Shown piece after piece: positions 45,843-57,159 of a DNA stretch of 64,000 bases. Source of the stretch: Streptomyces sp. Edi2. GTDB taxonomy: Bacteria > Actinomycetota > Actinomycetes > Streptomycetales > Streptomycetaceae. Where the stretch lies: contig NZ_JBEJGX010000003.1 in assembly GCF_040253635.1 (NCBI RefSeq), positions 5,853,501 through 5,917,500 on the forward strand, written 5' to 3'. Under the pieces are notes generated by a model. That model had not been told where the DNA came from, searched no databases, and saw nothing but the letters and a program-made list of their open reading frames with translations. Positions within the stretch are counted from its first letter, which is position 1. Each line of letters opens with the position of its first letter. Position numbers and translations under genes: made by a program.

Positions 45843-46082
45843 TCACCACCGGATCGGCTCAAGGGCCCCGCCGGAGCAGGCGGGGCACGGCACCTTGAAT
45901 GTGTTACCGCACGTATCGCACCCCTCGAAGCCACAGCATCCCGGACACCAAATGCGGCGGGTAGCGATGCAAAATCCGCAGTAATTTGTGAAAGCCACCT
46001 GGGGTGCACTCTTCGCCTCTGTCGGCCGTTTACGCCGTACCCGCAGACCGGCGTGGTCGAGGGAGGCTTTGGCGGTGGTCAT
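45843..46082 (-). CDS. small cysteine-rich (zinc-ribbon-like) protein
   Basis: 79 residues; the C-terminal half has at least nine Cys in paired spacing (YCGFC, CPGCCGFEGCDTCG, CPAC), like a double zinc knuckle. The ATG overlaps the stop of the preceding gene (ATGA), so the two are cotranslated. Function unknown; metal binding inferred from cysteine spacing. Confidence 0.7.
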   Translation of the reverse strand: MTTAKASLDHAGLRVRRKRPTEAKSAPQVAFTNYCGFCIATRRIWCPGCCGFEGCDTCGNTFKVPCPACSGGALEPIRW

Positions 46083-46291
46083 GGACCTTTCCGACCAGCG
46101 GCCTTGCGCTGCGGATGCGCCGCCAGTTCCACATTGCGATCGGACGCCGCCGAGAAGTCGCCTCTGGCCCGTGCCTCTGCACGTTGCTTCACCAACACGG
46201 CACAGACGTCGCATCCCTCGGCCGGCTCGGGAGGGTCAGGCGGGACCGGCAGGTGAACGGGCCGTCCCATGGTTGTCTTTGCGTCGCTCAT
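46079..46291 (-). CDS. small conserved-looking CDVC protein
   Basis: 70 residues: PVHLPVPPDPPEPAEGCDVCAVLVKQRAEARARGDFSAASDRNVELAAHP. This GCDVC plus ARGDxSAASDxNVE pattern is one I recall from many small streptomycete proteins near XRE genes. GGGAGG 9 nt upstream of the ATG. Role unknown. Confidence 0.72.
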   Translation of the reverse strand: MSDAKTTMGRPVHLPVPPDPPEPAEGCDVCAVLVKQRAEARARGDFSAASDRNVELAAHPQRKAAGRKGP

Positions 46292-46386
46292 TGCTGGATG
46301 CCTCCCCGGTTCGTCTGCTCGGTAACAAGAAATGGTCTACCGGGGTTGCGGCTGATGTGCCGTTCAGTCGCGTATTCGACTAAAGA

Positions 46387-46491
46387 TCACGAACGACAGG
46401 TCGCCGCCCAATCGGCCAGTTTTGCTCGCGCCGGTTCTCCGAATAGCGCGCAGTCCTCATAGCGTGTGAAGTCGTCCAGATAGCTTTTCAC
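46387..46491 (-). CDS. 34-residue ORF coupled to the XRE gene
   Basis: VKSYLDDFTRYEDCALFGEPARAKLADWAATCRS reads as normal coding sequence. It starts at a GTG that overlaps the XRE stop (GTGA). It could be a real mini-gene, or the frameshifted C-terminus of the regulator. The frame is open some distance upstream of the GTG as well. Confidence 0.5.
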   Translation of the reverse strand: MKSYLDDFTRYEDCALFGEPARAKLADWAATCRS

Positions 46492-47000
46492 GTCTCGAGC
46501 ATCACGAAGTACAAGGCTCCCGGATAGAGAATCGCTTGCCTTTCCAGCTTTCCGGCCACTGCCTTACTCGTGTCCACTGGAGAATTGGCCAGGCTGGCTC
46601 GTGCATATTCGGGGGTGGCCAGCAGGCCGGTAATCATCGAAAGCAGAAAGTAGCGCATGTGAGTACAGGAAGATTCGAGTGCTTTGAGTTCCGCTTGCCG
46701 TGTGCCCAGCCCTTTACGGCGCAGCTCGCGAAGGTTGCGCCATTCCGTATTGGCGATCCTGGCCAGACCGGACACTTCTGCAACCACTTCGGGGGTAGCG
46801 TCCAGCGCTTTGAGGATCTGTTCTATATCGACAAGGGAGGGACGTACCTTCGCATTCTCGATGCGGCTCACCTTGGACTGCGAGATGTTGCAACGCGCAG
46901 CGAGCCGGTCCCCTGAGAGACCGGCCTTCTTGCGCAGTTCTTTCAGTTTGGCAGCCAGGTCCTGCGTGGACCGGTCCAACTGTTCTGGCTCGAACGTCAC
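46488..47000 (-). CDS. XRE family regulator, short form
   Basis: 170 residues: helix-turn-helix (LAAKLKELRKKAGLSGDRLAARCNISQSKVSRIENAKVRPS) then part of a DUF5753/Scr1-like domain (FLLSMITGLLATPEYARASL). Full-length relatives are ~280 residues, so ~100 residues are missing or have been lost. The GTG overlaps the preceding stop. It probably controls the surrounding small genes. Confidence 0.82.
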   Translation of the reverse strand: MTFEPEQLDRSTQDLAAKLKELRKKAGLSGDRLAARCNISQSKVSRIENAKVRPSLVDIEQILKALDATPEVVAEVSGLARIANTEWRNLRELRRKGLGTRQAELKALESSCTHMRYFLLSMITGLLATPEYARASLANSPVDTSKAVAGKLERQAILYPGALYFVMLET

Positions 47001-47149
47001 TCCTTCACGTACTCCAGGAACGGAACGGACTCGGCCACCGCGATCCGCTGATATTCGATGAACGGTGCCGGATCTCCCTCATACACTTCGCGGCTGATCT
47101 GAGTACCATCCGCCTCGTAGTGCATGAGTACGACGATGGACTCAGACAT
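46997..47149 (-). CDS. 50-residue uncharacterised protein, first gene of the XRE cluster
   Basis: MSESIVVLMHYEADGTQISR... ending FLEYVKE. A G-rich ribosome site (GGGGGTTTCGC) precedes the ATG, and the stop overlaps the XRE GTG (GTGA). Good codon bias for its size. Function unknown. Confidence 0.68.
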   Translation of the reverse strand: MSESIVVLMHYEADGTQISREVYEGDPAPFIEYQRIAVAESVPFLEYVKE

Positions 47150-47349
47150 GCGAAACCCCCTGTTTCATGGCCCCAGTTGGGCCGGTGCCAACGACGGTAC
47201 GAGGGTGAAGCCGATGCGTCCATGCACTCTCGCGACTATGCGCGTCTTCGCATAAACCGGGTCTGGGGAAGGCTGTGGCGCGGTCGGTTCGGTGTCTCAA
47301 GGCCGGTTTCCGGTGAGCCCGTGCGGGCGCAATGGGGACAGGTATGGCA

Positions 47350-47378
47350 AGAGCCCCCGACGAAACGTCAGGGGCTCT
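47350..47378 (-). terminator. terminator of the class I fumarase gene
   Basis: AGAGCCCC and GGGGCTCT arms with inner GACG/CGTC pairing and an AAA loop, 29 bp past the fumarase stop. Confidence 0.75.
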
Positions 47379-47406
47379 GTAATGGACTGCCGGTGGGGCC
47401 GGGGGA

Positions 47407-49080
<1,674 letters not shown>

Positions 49081-49235
49081 CGAAGGTCATTCCTTACTCG
49101 GAGAGGTCCGGCTGGCATCTACGGCAGCGCCTCCACAGCGTAGAACCCCGGGGCGCGGACGCCGCTGTGAGGTCAGGCTCAGTCGGCGGGAGAGCCGTCC
49201 TTGCCGATCCCTGGTCGCGATCTATCGCGTTTCGG

Positions 49236-49241
49236 TACGCT
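49236..49241 (+). promoter_or_regulatory. -10-like box TACGCT, leaderless start
   Basis: TACGCT is followed by 6 nt and the GTG at 49248; no ribosome site. Confidence 0.5.
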
Positions 49242-49247
49242 GAGTCC

Positions 49248-50135
49248 GTGGATGCAGACAACGGGGGACGACCGGGCCCCGAGAACCCGCCCGGACCGCT
49301 TCAGAAGCAGGACGAGCGGCAGGGGCGCCAGCCGGTGAACATGACCAAGCCGGTGTCCGCGCCGGCCACCGCGCCGCACGCGCCGCCCGCGGTGGCCGAG
49401 GGGGACATCCGGGCGTCCGACGCCGACCGGGACAGGGTCGCCGAGATCCTTCGCGAGGCGCTGGCCGAGGGCCGGCTGGACCCGGAGGAGCACGCCGAGC
49501 GGATCGACACCGTCTACCGCGCCAAGACTCTGGGCGAACTGGAGCCCGTCGTACGGGATCTGCCCGCGGCGGGCACAGGGCGCGGGCAGCCGGGCCCGGA
49601 CGCGTACGTCTACGGGCCCCGCGCCCCGATTCCGGACCAGAACCTGGTCGCGATCTTCAGCGCCTCCGTCCGCAAGGGCAGGTGGCAGGCCCCCGCGCGG
49701 ATCAACGCCTTCGCGCTCTTCGGCAGCGTCGAGATCGATCTCACCGAGGCGGTCTTCCCGCAGCAGCAGGTCCAGATCAATGTCACGGCCGTCTTCGGCA
49801 GTGTGGAGATCCGGGTCCCGGAGAACATCACCCTGCGCAGCAGCGGCTCCGGCGTGCTGGGCAGCTTCGAGGTCGAGTCGCATGACTCCGAGGACGCCGA
49901 CGCCCCGCAGGTCGTGGTCAACGGCTATGCCGTACTGGGCAGCGTGGAGGCCAAGCCCAAGCGCGGCGCCTGGATCCGCGATCTGCGCGACCGGGTGTGG
50001 GAGGAGCACCGGGCACTCCGCCACGAGCTGCGCGAGGAGCGGCGTGAACGGCACCACCAGCTGCGCCACGACCGCCAGGAGTGGCAGGAACGGCTGCGCT
50101 CCGCACGGCGCGAGCGCCGGGACCGGTTCCGGTAG
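49248..50135 (+). CDS. DUF1707 and LiaF-like domain protein
   Basis: 295 residues: a Pro/Gly-rich start, a DUF1707 domain (DIRASDADRDRVAEILREALAEGRLDPEEHAERIDTVYRAKTLGEL), a beta-repeat LiaF-type region with three GSVEI/GSFEV-like strands (INAFALFGSVEIDL, NVTAVFGSVEIRVP, NGYAVLGSVEA), and a strongly charged Arg/Glu/His-rich C-terminal coiled coil. Often linked to envelope stress sensing; role inferred only. In-frame ATG 49341 is a weaker start. Confidence 0.85.
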   Translation: MDADNGGRPGPENPPGPLQKQDERQGRQPVNMTKPVSAPATAPHAPPAVAEGDIRASDADRDRVAEILREALAEGRLDPEEHAERIDTVYRAKTLGELEPVVRDLPAAGTGRGQPGPDAYVYGPRAPIPDQNLVAIFSASVRKGRWQAPARINAFALFGSVEIDLTEAVFPQQQVQINVTAVFGSVEIRVPENITLRSSGSGVLGSFEVESHDSEDADAPQVVVNGYAVLGSVEAKPKRGAWIRDLRDRVWEEHRALRHELREERRERHHQLRHDRQEWQERLRSARRERRDRFR

Positions 50136-50475
50136 GGGCGCGGGAGGGCCCGGGAGGCCGCTGGACTGCGGGTAGGGAGAAGCAGCGGCAGAGCGCGGGT
50201 ACCCCGAGGCGGGGCCACGCGCCCGCGGGACGCGTACGGCGATCGCTCACCGCCCGTGCGCGGGTGCCCTGTTGAGGCGGCGTGGAGGGGCGCGGAGGCG
50301 GCGCCGCCCGCGATTGTCTCGTTGTCGCACGATCGCCACGGTGTGCATAAGCGTGCGTACAGCGGGTAGGGCTGGTGCATCGTCTCTCGTACGGCTGCGG
50401 GGTGCGGAAATCGGCCGTGCGCAGCGAGACGGGCAAGGGTGATTCTCGCGCCGAAGCCGTCGTCAGGAGTAGACC

Positions 50476-50835
50476 GTGCTGCTACCGCATCAGCCCCTGC
50501 AGGATGCCGCTGTCGTTCCGTCCCAGCAAGTGCCTGATCGCGACGAGGCCGGTCCCTGGCATTCGGAGGCGGTGTGCCGCCGGGACGAAGCCGGGCTGTT
50601 CTTCGCCCCGTCCAAGGAGCCGACCGCCGCGCGGCTGGCCAGGGAAGAGGCCGCGAAGCGGGTCTGCGCCCGCTGTCCCGTGATGGTCGAATGCCGGGAG
50701 CATGCGCTGCTCCAGCCGGAGCCGTACGGCGTCTGGGGCGGTCTGACCGCGGCCGAGCGCCGGGTCGTGCTGACCCGGCGGCGGCGCCGGGAGGCCGAGC
50801 TCCAGCGAGCCGCCCATATGCCTGCGGCCGGGTAG
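50476..50835 (+). CDS. WhiB family iron-sulfur regulator
   Basis: 119 residues with the four cluster cysteines C34, C64, C67 and C73 (RVCARCPVMVEC), the GVWGG turn and a basic C-terminal DNA-contact tail (RRVVLTRRRRR). Nearest in pattern to WhiD-type proteins; its position before glpX recalls wblI of S. coelicolor, but I do not assign the symbol. GTG with AGGAG upstream. The 340-bp gap before it is probably promoter and leader. Confidence 0.93.
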   Translation: MLLPHQPLQDAAVVPSQQVPDRDEAGPWHSEAVCRRDEAGLFFAPSKEPTAARLAREEAAKRVCARCPVMVECREHALLQPEPYGVWGGLTAAERRVVLTRRRRREAELQRAAHMPAAG

Positions 50836-50885
50836 CCGGCCGCGCAAGGCTTCGGCCCGTAGCACGCACCCCAGGGCGTATGGGC

Positions 50886-50926
50886 CACTTCGCCCCCGCC
50901 GGAGCGTCTCCGGCGGGGGCGAAGTG
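50886..50926. terminator. 19-bp bidirectional hairpin
   Basis: A perfect 19-bp stem with a 3-nt loop between the convergent whiB-like and glpX genes. Confidence 0.85.
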
Positions 50927-50970
50927 TGTGGACGGGCGGGCCGGCTGCACGGGCCGGCCGCCCCATCCCG

Positions 50971-52002
50971 CTAGCTGGGGCGCTCGAAGTCCACCGAGCT
51001 GTAGGCACGCAGCTTGGACAGCCGGTGCTGGGAATCGATCTGGCGGATGGTGCCGGACTTGGAGCGCATCACCAGGGACTGGGTGTAGGCGTTCTCGGCG
51101 CGGTAGCGCACGCCGCGCAGCAGTTCGCCGTCGGTGATGCCGGTGGCGACGAAGAAGACGTTGTCGCCGCGGACCAGGTCGCCGATCTCCAGCACCTTGT
51201 CCAGGTCGTGCCCGGCGTCCAGCGCCCGCTGCCGCTCCTCGTCGTCCTTGGGCCACAGCTTGCCCTGGAAGGCGCCGCCCAGACACTTCAGCGCACAGGC
51301 AGCGATGATGCCCTCGGGCGTACCGCCGATGCCCAGCAGCAGGTCCACGCCGGTGCCCTCACGAGCCGCCATGATCGCGCCGGCGACATCGCCGTCGGCG
51401 ATGAACTTGATCCGGGCCCCGGCCTCCCGGACCTCCTTGACCAGGCCCTCGTGGCGGGGCCGGTCCAGGATGACCACGGTGACGTCCTCGACCGCGGACT
51501 TCTTCGCCTTCGCGATCCGCTTGATGTTCACGGCCACCGGCGCCGTGATGTCGACGAAGTCCGCCGCCTCGGGGCCCGTGGCGAGCTTGTCCATGTAGAA
51601 GACCGCGGACGGGTCGAACATCGAGCCGCGCTCGGCCACCGCCATCACGGACACGGCGTTCGCCATGCCCTTGGCGGTCAGCGTCGTCCCGTCCACCGGG
51701 TCCACGGCCACGTCGCACTCCGCGCCGGTGCCGTCTCCCACGCGCTCGCCGTTGTAGAGCATCGGGGCGTTGTCCTTCTCGCCCTCCCCGATGACCACGA
51801 CGCCGTTCATCGAGACGGTGTGGATCAGGGCGCGCATGGCCTTCACCGCCGCGCCGTCCGCGCCGTTCTTGTCACCTCGCCCCACCCAGCGACCCGATGC
51901 CATGGCACCGGCCTCGGTGACCCGGACGAGTTCCAGGGCGAGGTTGCGGTCCGGCGCCTCGGGGCTGACCTCGAGTGGGGACGGGAGATGATGCTCGCTC
52001 AT
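50971..52002 (-). CDS. glpX: class II fructose-1,6-bisphosphatase
   Basis: A 343-residue gluconeogenic phosphatase of the lithium-sensitive metal-dependent family: [21 protein letters not shown] and the [23 protein letters not shown] block are intact. ATG 52002 has AAAGG upstream; the in-frame GTG at 52011 is less likely. Cytosolic. Confidence 0.95.
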   Translation of the reverse strand: MSEHHLPSPLEVSPEAPDRNLALELVRVTEAGAMASGRWVGRGDKNGADGAAVKAMRALIHTVSMNGVVVIGEGEKDNAPMLYNGERVGDGTGAECDVAVDPVDGTTLTAKGMANAVSVMAVAERGSMFDPSAVFYMDKLATGPEAADFVDITAPVAVNIKRIAKAKKSAVEDVTVVILDRPRHEGLVKEVREAGARIKFIADGDVAGAIMAAREGTGVDLLLGIGGTPEGIIAACALKCLGGAFQGKLWPKDDEERQRALDAGHDLDKVLEIGDLVRGDNVFFVATGITDGELLRGVRYRAENAYTQSLVMRSKSGTIRQIDSQHRLSKLRAYSSVDFERPS

Positions 52003-52229
52003 CGAGCGCACCTTTCTGAACGGCGACGGCCGTGAAGGAATGAGGGTGGCTGTGCGGGGGTGCGGGGGGTTTCCCCCGGAGGTTCACAGTATCTCCAGGC
52101 CGCCAAAATGAGCAGAGGGCCCTACGCATGAGCAGCATCGGGGGCCCCGGTCACCTGGGTGTTTGCAGGGTGACGGGCTTTGCCGGGGGGCCTGTCGGGG
52201 CCGCGGCGGGGATGGGGGACCATAGGGGC

Positions 52230-52775
52230 GTGGCAGGTATGCGAGGCAGGCAAACGGTGCGGGACATGGTCCTGTCGCTGGCGGTGATCGGCATCCTCGT
52301 CGGGGCGATCTATCTCTTCATCCCGCACGACGAGGGCGCGGACGCGGCGAGGAACGCGGTCAAGAAGGTCGACTACCGCGTCGAACTGATCACGGCCCGG
52401 CGGGCGGCGCCCTACCCGGTCGCCGCGCCCGAGGGGCTGCCCAAGACCTGGCGTGCCACCTCCGTCTCGTACAAGGCGAGCGAGGACGGCAAGGGCGGTG
52501 CCTGGCATCTGGGCATGCTCGACCCGGAGCAGGAGTACGCGGCCGTCGAGCAGAGCGACGCCACGCCGCGGAAGTTCATAAAGGACGTCACGCTCGGCGC
52601 GACCAAGGCCGAGGGCAAGCAGGCCGTCGGCAGCAAGAAGTGGGACCGCTACAAGGGCGACAAGTACAACGCGCTGGTCCGGGAGGAGCCCGGGGTGACC
52701 ACGGTCGTCACCGGCACCGCGCCCTACGGGCGGCTCGCCGACCTGGCCGCCGCGCTGGTGGCGAAGAAGAGCTGA
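52230..52775 (+). CDS. DUF4245 membrane-anchored protein
   Basis: 181 residues: a short RGRQTVRDM start, one membrane helix (VLSLAVIGILVGAIYLFIP), then an extracytoplasmic DUF4245 domain (VDYRVELITARRAAPYPVAAPEGLPKTWRATSVSYK). Actinobacterial; no known function. Divergent from glpX. The GTG at 52230 is chosen over ATG 52239 on ribosome-site grounds. Confidence 0.88.
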   Translation: MAGMRGRQTVRDMVLSLAVIGILVGAIYLFIPHDEGADAARNAVKKVDYRVELITARRAAPYPVAAPEGLPKTWRATSVSYKASEDGKGGAWHLGMLDPEQEYAAVEQSDATPRKFIKDVTLGATKAEGKQAVGSKKWDRYKGDKYNALVREEPGVTTVVTGTAPYGRLADLAAALVAKKS

Positions 52776-52964
52776 GCGGCGAAGAGCTGCGCGGCGCGGC
52801 CGCCGAGCAGGAGACCGCTGAGGCCGCCGCACCCGGGAGGGGTGCGGCGGCCTCGTGCGTGGGGCGGGCGGGGTGTCCTGCGGCGTCGCGCCGTGCGACT
52901 GCCGCGGGTTCCCCATGGGGTTCCCGTGGCGCCTCCCGGAGGGGGCTCCCGGCGGGGGGCCCGC

Positions 52965-53558
52965 TCAGACGGTGGCGACGGCCTCGTCGAAGGTCAGCCG
53001 CGGGGAGCGCGGGAAGAACGCGTCGGCGCCCGGCTTGCCGATGTTGATGATGAGGAACGACTTCTGCTTGCCGTCGCCGAAGAACTCCTTGTCGACGCCG
53101 GTGAAGTCGAAGCCGGTCATCGGGCCCGCGGCCAGGCCGGCGGCGCGGATGCCGACGATGAAGTAACCGGCCTGGAGGGTGGCGTTCTGGGTCCCGGCGA
53201 CCTCGCGGCGCGCGGCCTCGGAGAAGAAGGTGTCCTTGATGCCCGGGGCGTGCGGGAAGAGCTGCGGCAGCTTCTCGTGGAAGTCCAGGTCCACGGAGAG
53301 GATCGCGGTCAGCGGCGCGCCGAGGGTCTTCGGGCCGTTGGCGCCCATGGCGTGGTTGACCAGGCGCTCACGGGCCTCCTGGGAACGGACCAGGGTTATC
53401 CGCAGCGGCGACTGGTTGAAGGCGGTCGGGCCGAACTTCACCAGGTCGTAGATGGCCTGGACCTGCTCGTCCGTCACCGGCTCGTCCGTGAACGTGTTGG
53501 CGGTCTGGGCCTCCCGGAACAGGAGGTCCTGAGCGGCGGCGTCAAGGGCGAGAGACAT
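52965..53558 (-). CDS. nitroreductase family protein (malonic semialdehyde reductase-like)
   Basis: A 197-residue FMN-dependent reductase: DLLFREAQTANTFTDEPVTDEQVQAIYDLVKFGPTAFNQSPLRITLVRS, ending IINIGKPGADAFFPRSPRLTFDEA. It matches the RutE/HadB-like branch; the rut pathway is not nearby, so the physiological substrate is unknown. GAGG before the ATG. Confidence 0.9.
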   Translation of the reverse strand: MSLALDAAAQDLLFREAQTANTFTDEPVTDEQVQAIYDLVKFGPTAFNQSPLRITLVRSQEARERLVNHAMGANGPKTLGAPLTAILSVDLDFHEKLPQLFPHAPGIKDTFFSEAARREVAGTQNATLQAGYFIVGIRAAGLAAGPMTGFDFTGVDKEFFGDGKQKSFLIINIGKPGADAFFPRSPRLTFDEAVATV

Positions 53559-53829
53559 AAAGGCACCTCGGTGAGTGAGCTGGGTTCGGGTTCTGTGGCA
53601 CTGCAGACAGTAGTGATCATGCACGTACTACAGGGGTCGTACGGCAAAGCACTGTAGTTCAGATAGATTAAGATTCAACTAAAAGAGGGTGCTGTGAGGC
53701 GGTTCACAGGGGTGTGCCTCGTTCTGTGCTTCGCTCTTGCGGCTTTTGTGACGGTGAGGGGCGGCGGTCGGGGTCTCTCCCGGTGCGCTCCGCCGCTCTG
53801 CATCCTCCGCCGCTCTGCGCGCTCCGGCG

Positions 53830-54126
53830 CTATGCGCGCTCCGCCTCCGGCTCGTCCGGCGACTCCGCCAGCGCCGCGTCCAGCCGTGCCCGTGCGCCGT
53901 CCAGCCAGCGCCGGCAGACCTTCGCCAGTGCCTCGCCGCGCTCCCACAGCGCGAGCGACTCCTCCAGGGTCGTGCCGCCCGCCTCCAGGCTGCGGACGAC
54001 CTCGATCAGCTCGTCCCGCGCCTGCTCATAGCCCAGCGTGGAGTCCACCGACTCCACCTGGGTCCCGGCGCCGGCCGCCGCACCCTGCTCCGTGTCCGCC
54101 GCGCCATCCGTCTTCGCCTTCGCCAT
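53830..54126 (-). CDS. xseB: exodeoxyribonuclease VII small subunit
   Basis: 98 residues with the XseB core LGYEQARDELIEVVRSLEAGGTTLEESLALWERGEALAKVCRRWLDGARARLD. It stabilises XseA oligomers on single-stranded DNA. It lies 29 bp downstream of xseA on the same strand. Confidence 0.95.
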   Translation of the reverse strand: MAKAKTDGAADTEQGAAAGAGTQVESVDSTLGYEQARDELIEVVRSLEAGGTTLEESLALWERGEALAKVCRRWLDGARARLDAALAESPDEPEAERA

Positions 54127-54155
54127 GTCTCCCACCCTAAGAGTCTGCCTTTGCA

Positions 54156-55391
54156 CTATTCGGGGGGTGTGACCGCGCCCGGGACGCCGTCCACCCGCAC
54201 CCTGAACCCGCCCTCGGCCACCCGGGCCTGCAACGCCTCGTCCGCGCCGACCTCGTCCGGTGAGCGCACCGCCGTGCCGTCCGGCTTCTGGAGCACCGCA
54301 TAGCCGCGCTCCAGCGTCGCCTTGGGGGAGAGCGCGACGACCCGGGCCAGGGTGTGCGTCAGCTCCGAGTCGGCGCGGTCCAGCAGGTGACCCAGGGTCC
54401 GCCGGCCCCGCTCCAGCAGCGCCGTGACCTGCTCCTCGCGGTCCTCGACCATCCGCTGCGGCCGTTGTATGCACGGCCGCTGCAGCGCCGAAGCGAGCCC
54501 CCGTTCCTCCCGCTGCAGAAAGCCGTCCACGGCGCGCAGCGCCCGGTCCCGCAGCTGCTGGACCCGGGCCAGCTCCTCGCCGACGTCCGGCACCACCTTC
54601 TTCGCCGCGTCCGTCGGCGTCGAGGCACGCAGATCGGCGACCAGGTCCAGCAGCGGGGAGTCCGGCTCGTGCCCGATCGCCGAGACGACGGGGGTCACGG
54701 CCGCGCTCACGGCCCGGACGAGCTGTTCGTCGGAGAACGGCAGCAGGTCCTCCACGCTGCCGCCGCCCCGCGCGACGATGATCACGTCCACCTCGGGCAG
54801 CGCGTCCAGCTCCTGGACCGCCGCGACCACCTGCGGGACCGCATGTACCCCCTGCACCGGCACATTGCGCACCGCGAAACGGACGGCCGGCCAGCGGTGC
54901 CGGGCGTTCTCCAGGACGTCCCGCTCGGCGGCGCTCGCCCGGCCGCAGACCAGCCCGATCAGCTGCGGCAGGAAGGGCAGCGGCTTCTTGCGATCCGCGG
55001 CGAACAGCCCCTCCGCCGCCAGCGACTTCTTCAACTGCTCCAGCCGGGCGAGGAGTTCACCGACCCCGACCGGTTTGATCTCCGCGGCCCGCAGTGACAG
55101 CTGGCCGCGCGGGGCGTACCACTCGGGCTTGGCGTGCACCACCACCCGGGCGCCCTCGCTCACCACGTCGGCGACCTTGTCGAAGACCTGGCGGTAGCAC
55201 GTCACGCTCACCGAGATGTCGTACGACGGGTCGCGCAGCGTCAGAAAGACCACCCCCGCGCCGGGGCGCCGCGAGAGCTGGGTGATCTGCCCCTCGACCC
55301 ACACCGCGCCGAGCCGGTCGATCCAACCGCCGATGAGCCGGGACACCTCGCCGACCGGGATCGGCGTTTCCGGGGACGTAGAAACAGCCAT
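54156..55391 (-). CDS. xseA: exodeoxyribonuclease VII large subunit
   Basis: 411 residues: an N-terminal OB-fold ([22 protein letters not shown]), the catalytic domain ([50 protein letters not shown]), a long coiled coil and a C-terminal strand ([13 protein letters not shown]). Degrades single-stranded DNA. Start at the ATG 55391. Confidence 0.96.
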   Translation of the reverse strand: MAVSTSPETPIPVGEVSRLIGGWIDRLGAVWVEGQITQLSRRPGAGVVFLTLRDPSYDISVSVTCYRQVFDKVADVVSEGARVVVHAKPEWYAPRGQLSLRAAEIKPVGVGELLARLEQLKKSLAAEGLFAADRKKPLPFLPQLIGLVCGRASAAERDVLENARHRWPAVRFAVRNVPVQGVHAVPQVVAAVQELDALPEVDVIIVARGGGSVEDLLPFSDEQLVRAVSAAVTPVVSAIGHEPDSPLLDLVADLRASTPTDAAKKVVPDVGEELARVQQLRDRALRAVDGFLQREERGLASALQRPCIQRPQRMVEDREEQVTALLERGRRTLGHLLDRADSELTHTLARVVALSPKATLERGYAVLQKPDGTAVRSPDEVGADEALQARVAEGGFRVRVDGVPGAVTPPE

Positions 55392-55514
55392 ACGAGCGAG
55401 ACTAGCGGCGGGCACCGACAGTGGCGGCACGCTCGCACGGTACGTGGCCCGGCAGGCCGTACCCCGCCTGCCGGTACGGGCCCTGCGCCCAGCCCGCACC
55501 CGCGCCCCAACCCC

Positions 55515-57077
55515 TCACTCCCGCACCCCGCCCCCGCGCACCCACCCCCGGTACTGCATCGCCAGCACCACCAGCCCCACCACCAGCCAGGCCCCACCCA
55601 CGGCCTGCGCGGCGGCCGAGGCCTCGACGATCACCGCGACCACCACCGCCAGCCCCAGCAAGGGCACCACCAGATGCCGCAGCACGCTCGGCGTCCCGTC
55701 CGCCCGGCGGATCCAGAACCAGCCGGTCACCGACGCGTGCAGCAGCCCGAACGCGGTCAGCGCCCCCACGTTCACGACCGAGGACAGCTGGTCGAGCCCG
55801 TCGTCCCTGCGGGCCGCCCACACCGCTGCCACCAGCGACACCAGCGCCGCGCCCAGCAGCGCCCTGCGCGGTACCCCGCTGCCCGCGTCCACCTTCGACA
55901 TCGCCCCGGGCAGCCGCCGGTCCCTGGCCATCGCGAACAGCAGCCGGCCGGCTGCCGCCTGCCCCGCCAGCGCCGCGAACGCCGCGCCGATGGCCTTGCT
56001 CACCGCCACCAGGTCGTGCAGCCAGCGGCCCACCGACGCGTCGACGGTGGCGTAGAAGGCGCCGCCCTGCTCGCCCGGCCGGGCCGCCAGCTCCGCCGCG
56101 CTCATCGGCATCAGCAGCGCCGCCAGATACGTCTGCGCCGCGAACAGCACACCGGCCACCGCCAGACAGACCAGCACCGCCCGCGCCACACGATCCGGCC
56201 CGTCGGCCACCCGGTCCGGCCCGCCGGCCACCCTGCCCGGCCCCCTGGCTCCCCGGGCACCCGCTGTCCCCGCAGGCCCCTGGCCCCCGGCCGCCCCGGC
56301 AGCCCCCCGTCCCCCGGCCTCCTCCGCGAACGACGCGATCGCGTCGAACCCCAGATACGACAGCACCGCCACCGACACCGCGGCCAGCACCGCCCGCACC
56401 GAGAACCCGCCCTCGCCGGTCAGCGGCTCGGCCCAGCCCCGCGGCGCCCCGTGCGCGACCAGCTCGGCGACCGCCGACACCACGAACACCGCCAGCACCA
56501 CGATCTCCATCGCCAGCACCGCGAAGCCCACCCGGGCCGCCGTCCGCACGCCCCACAGATTCAGCAGCGTGGTCACGGCCACCGCCAGCGCCGTCCACAC
56601 CCACTGGTGCACCGACGGCACCAGCGCATGCAGCGCGATCCCGGAGAACAGATACGCCACCGCTGGAATCAGCAGATAGTCCAGCATCGCCATCCACCCG
56701 GCGACGAACCCCGCACCCTCGCCCAGACCCACCCGGGCGTACGTATAGACCGATCCGGCTTGCGGGGCGACCCGCACCATCTGGGCGTACGAGTACGCGG
56801 TGAACGCCATCGCGACCGTCGCGACGAGGTAGACGGCGGTGACCGCACCGTGCGAGGTGGCCTGCAGCGTGCCGAAGATCCCGACCGGCGCCATCGGGGC
56901 GATGAACAGCAGACCGTAGACGACCAGATCCCGGAAGGTCAGCGTCCGCCGCAGCGCACCGGGGCCGCCGGAACCGCTGCCCCTGCCACTGCCCCCGCCG
57001 GCCGCGGTGTCCGCGCCGCCGCCGGGCTCCCCGCCGCCCGCCCCCGCACCGCCCGTGCCGCCGCTCGTGCCCGGCAT
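55515..57077 (-). CDS. APC family amino acid permease
   Basis: A 520-residue transporter with about twelve membrane segments: [52 protein letters not shown] and [17 protein letters not shown] are APC hallmarks. A Gly/Ala-rich loop of ~40 residues after the last of these is unusually long. ATG 57077 has AGGAGG close upstream. Divergent from ispH. Confidence 0.9.
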   Translation of the reverse strand: MPGTSGGTGGAGAGGGEPGGGADTAAGGGSGRGSGSGGPGALRRTLTFRDLVVYGLLFIAPMAPVGIFGTLQATSHGAVTAVYLVATVAMAFTAYSYAQMVRVAPQAGSVYTYARVGLGEGAGFVAGWMAMLDYLLIPAVAYLFSGIALHALVPSVHQWVWTALAVAVTTLLNLWGVRTAARVGFAVLAMEIVVLAVFVVSAVAELVAHGAPRGWAEPLTGEGGFSVRAVLAAVSVAVLSYLGFDAIASFAEEAGGRGAAGAAGGQGPAGTAGARGARGPGRVAGGPDRVADGPDRVARAVLVCLAVAGVLFAAQTYLAALLMPMSAAELAARPGEQGGAFYATVDASVGRWLHDLVAVSKAIGAAFAALAGQAAAGRLLFAMARDRRLPGAMSKVDAGSGVPRRALLGAALVSLVAAVWAARRDDGLDQLSSVVNVGALTAFGLLHASVTGWFWIRRADGTPSVLRHLVVPLLGLAVVVAVIVEASAAAQAVGGAWLVVGLVVLAMQYRGWVRGGGVRE

Positions 57078-57146
57078 CCTGCCTCCTCGCTCCATGCCGT
57101 CCCAGTCTCGGACAACGGCGCGATCTTCCGGAGCGGGCCACGCCTT

Positions 57147-57152
57147 TACGAT
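57147..57152 (+). promoter_or_regulatory. -10-like box TACGAT, leaderless start
   Basis: TACGAT then 7 nt to the ATG at 57160, with no ribosome site; it overlaps the alternative ATG 57151. Confidence 0.5.
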
Positions 57153-57159
57153 GGGACGC

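Noticed and set aside
45478..45849. minus-strand frame beginning GTGGTG and overlapping the Cys-rich gene stop
   Set aside because: Overlaps the better-supported 61-residue gene in another frame; its codon bias is poor.
47150..47406. possible attachment site or mobile-element border
   Set aside because: No integrase, tRNA, or flanking repeat seen; only promoter and terminator sequence.
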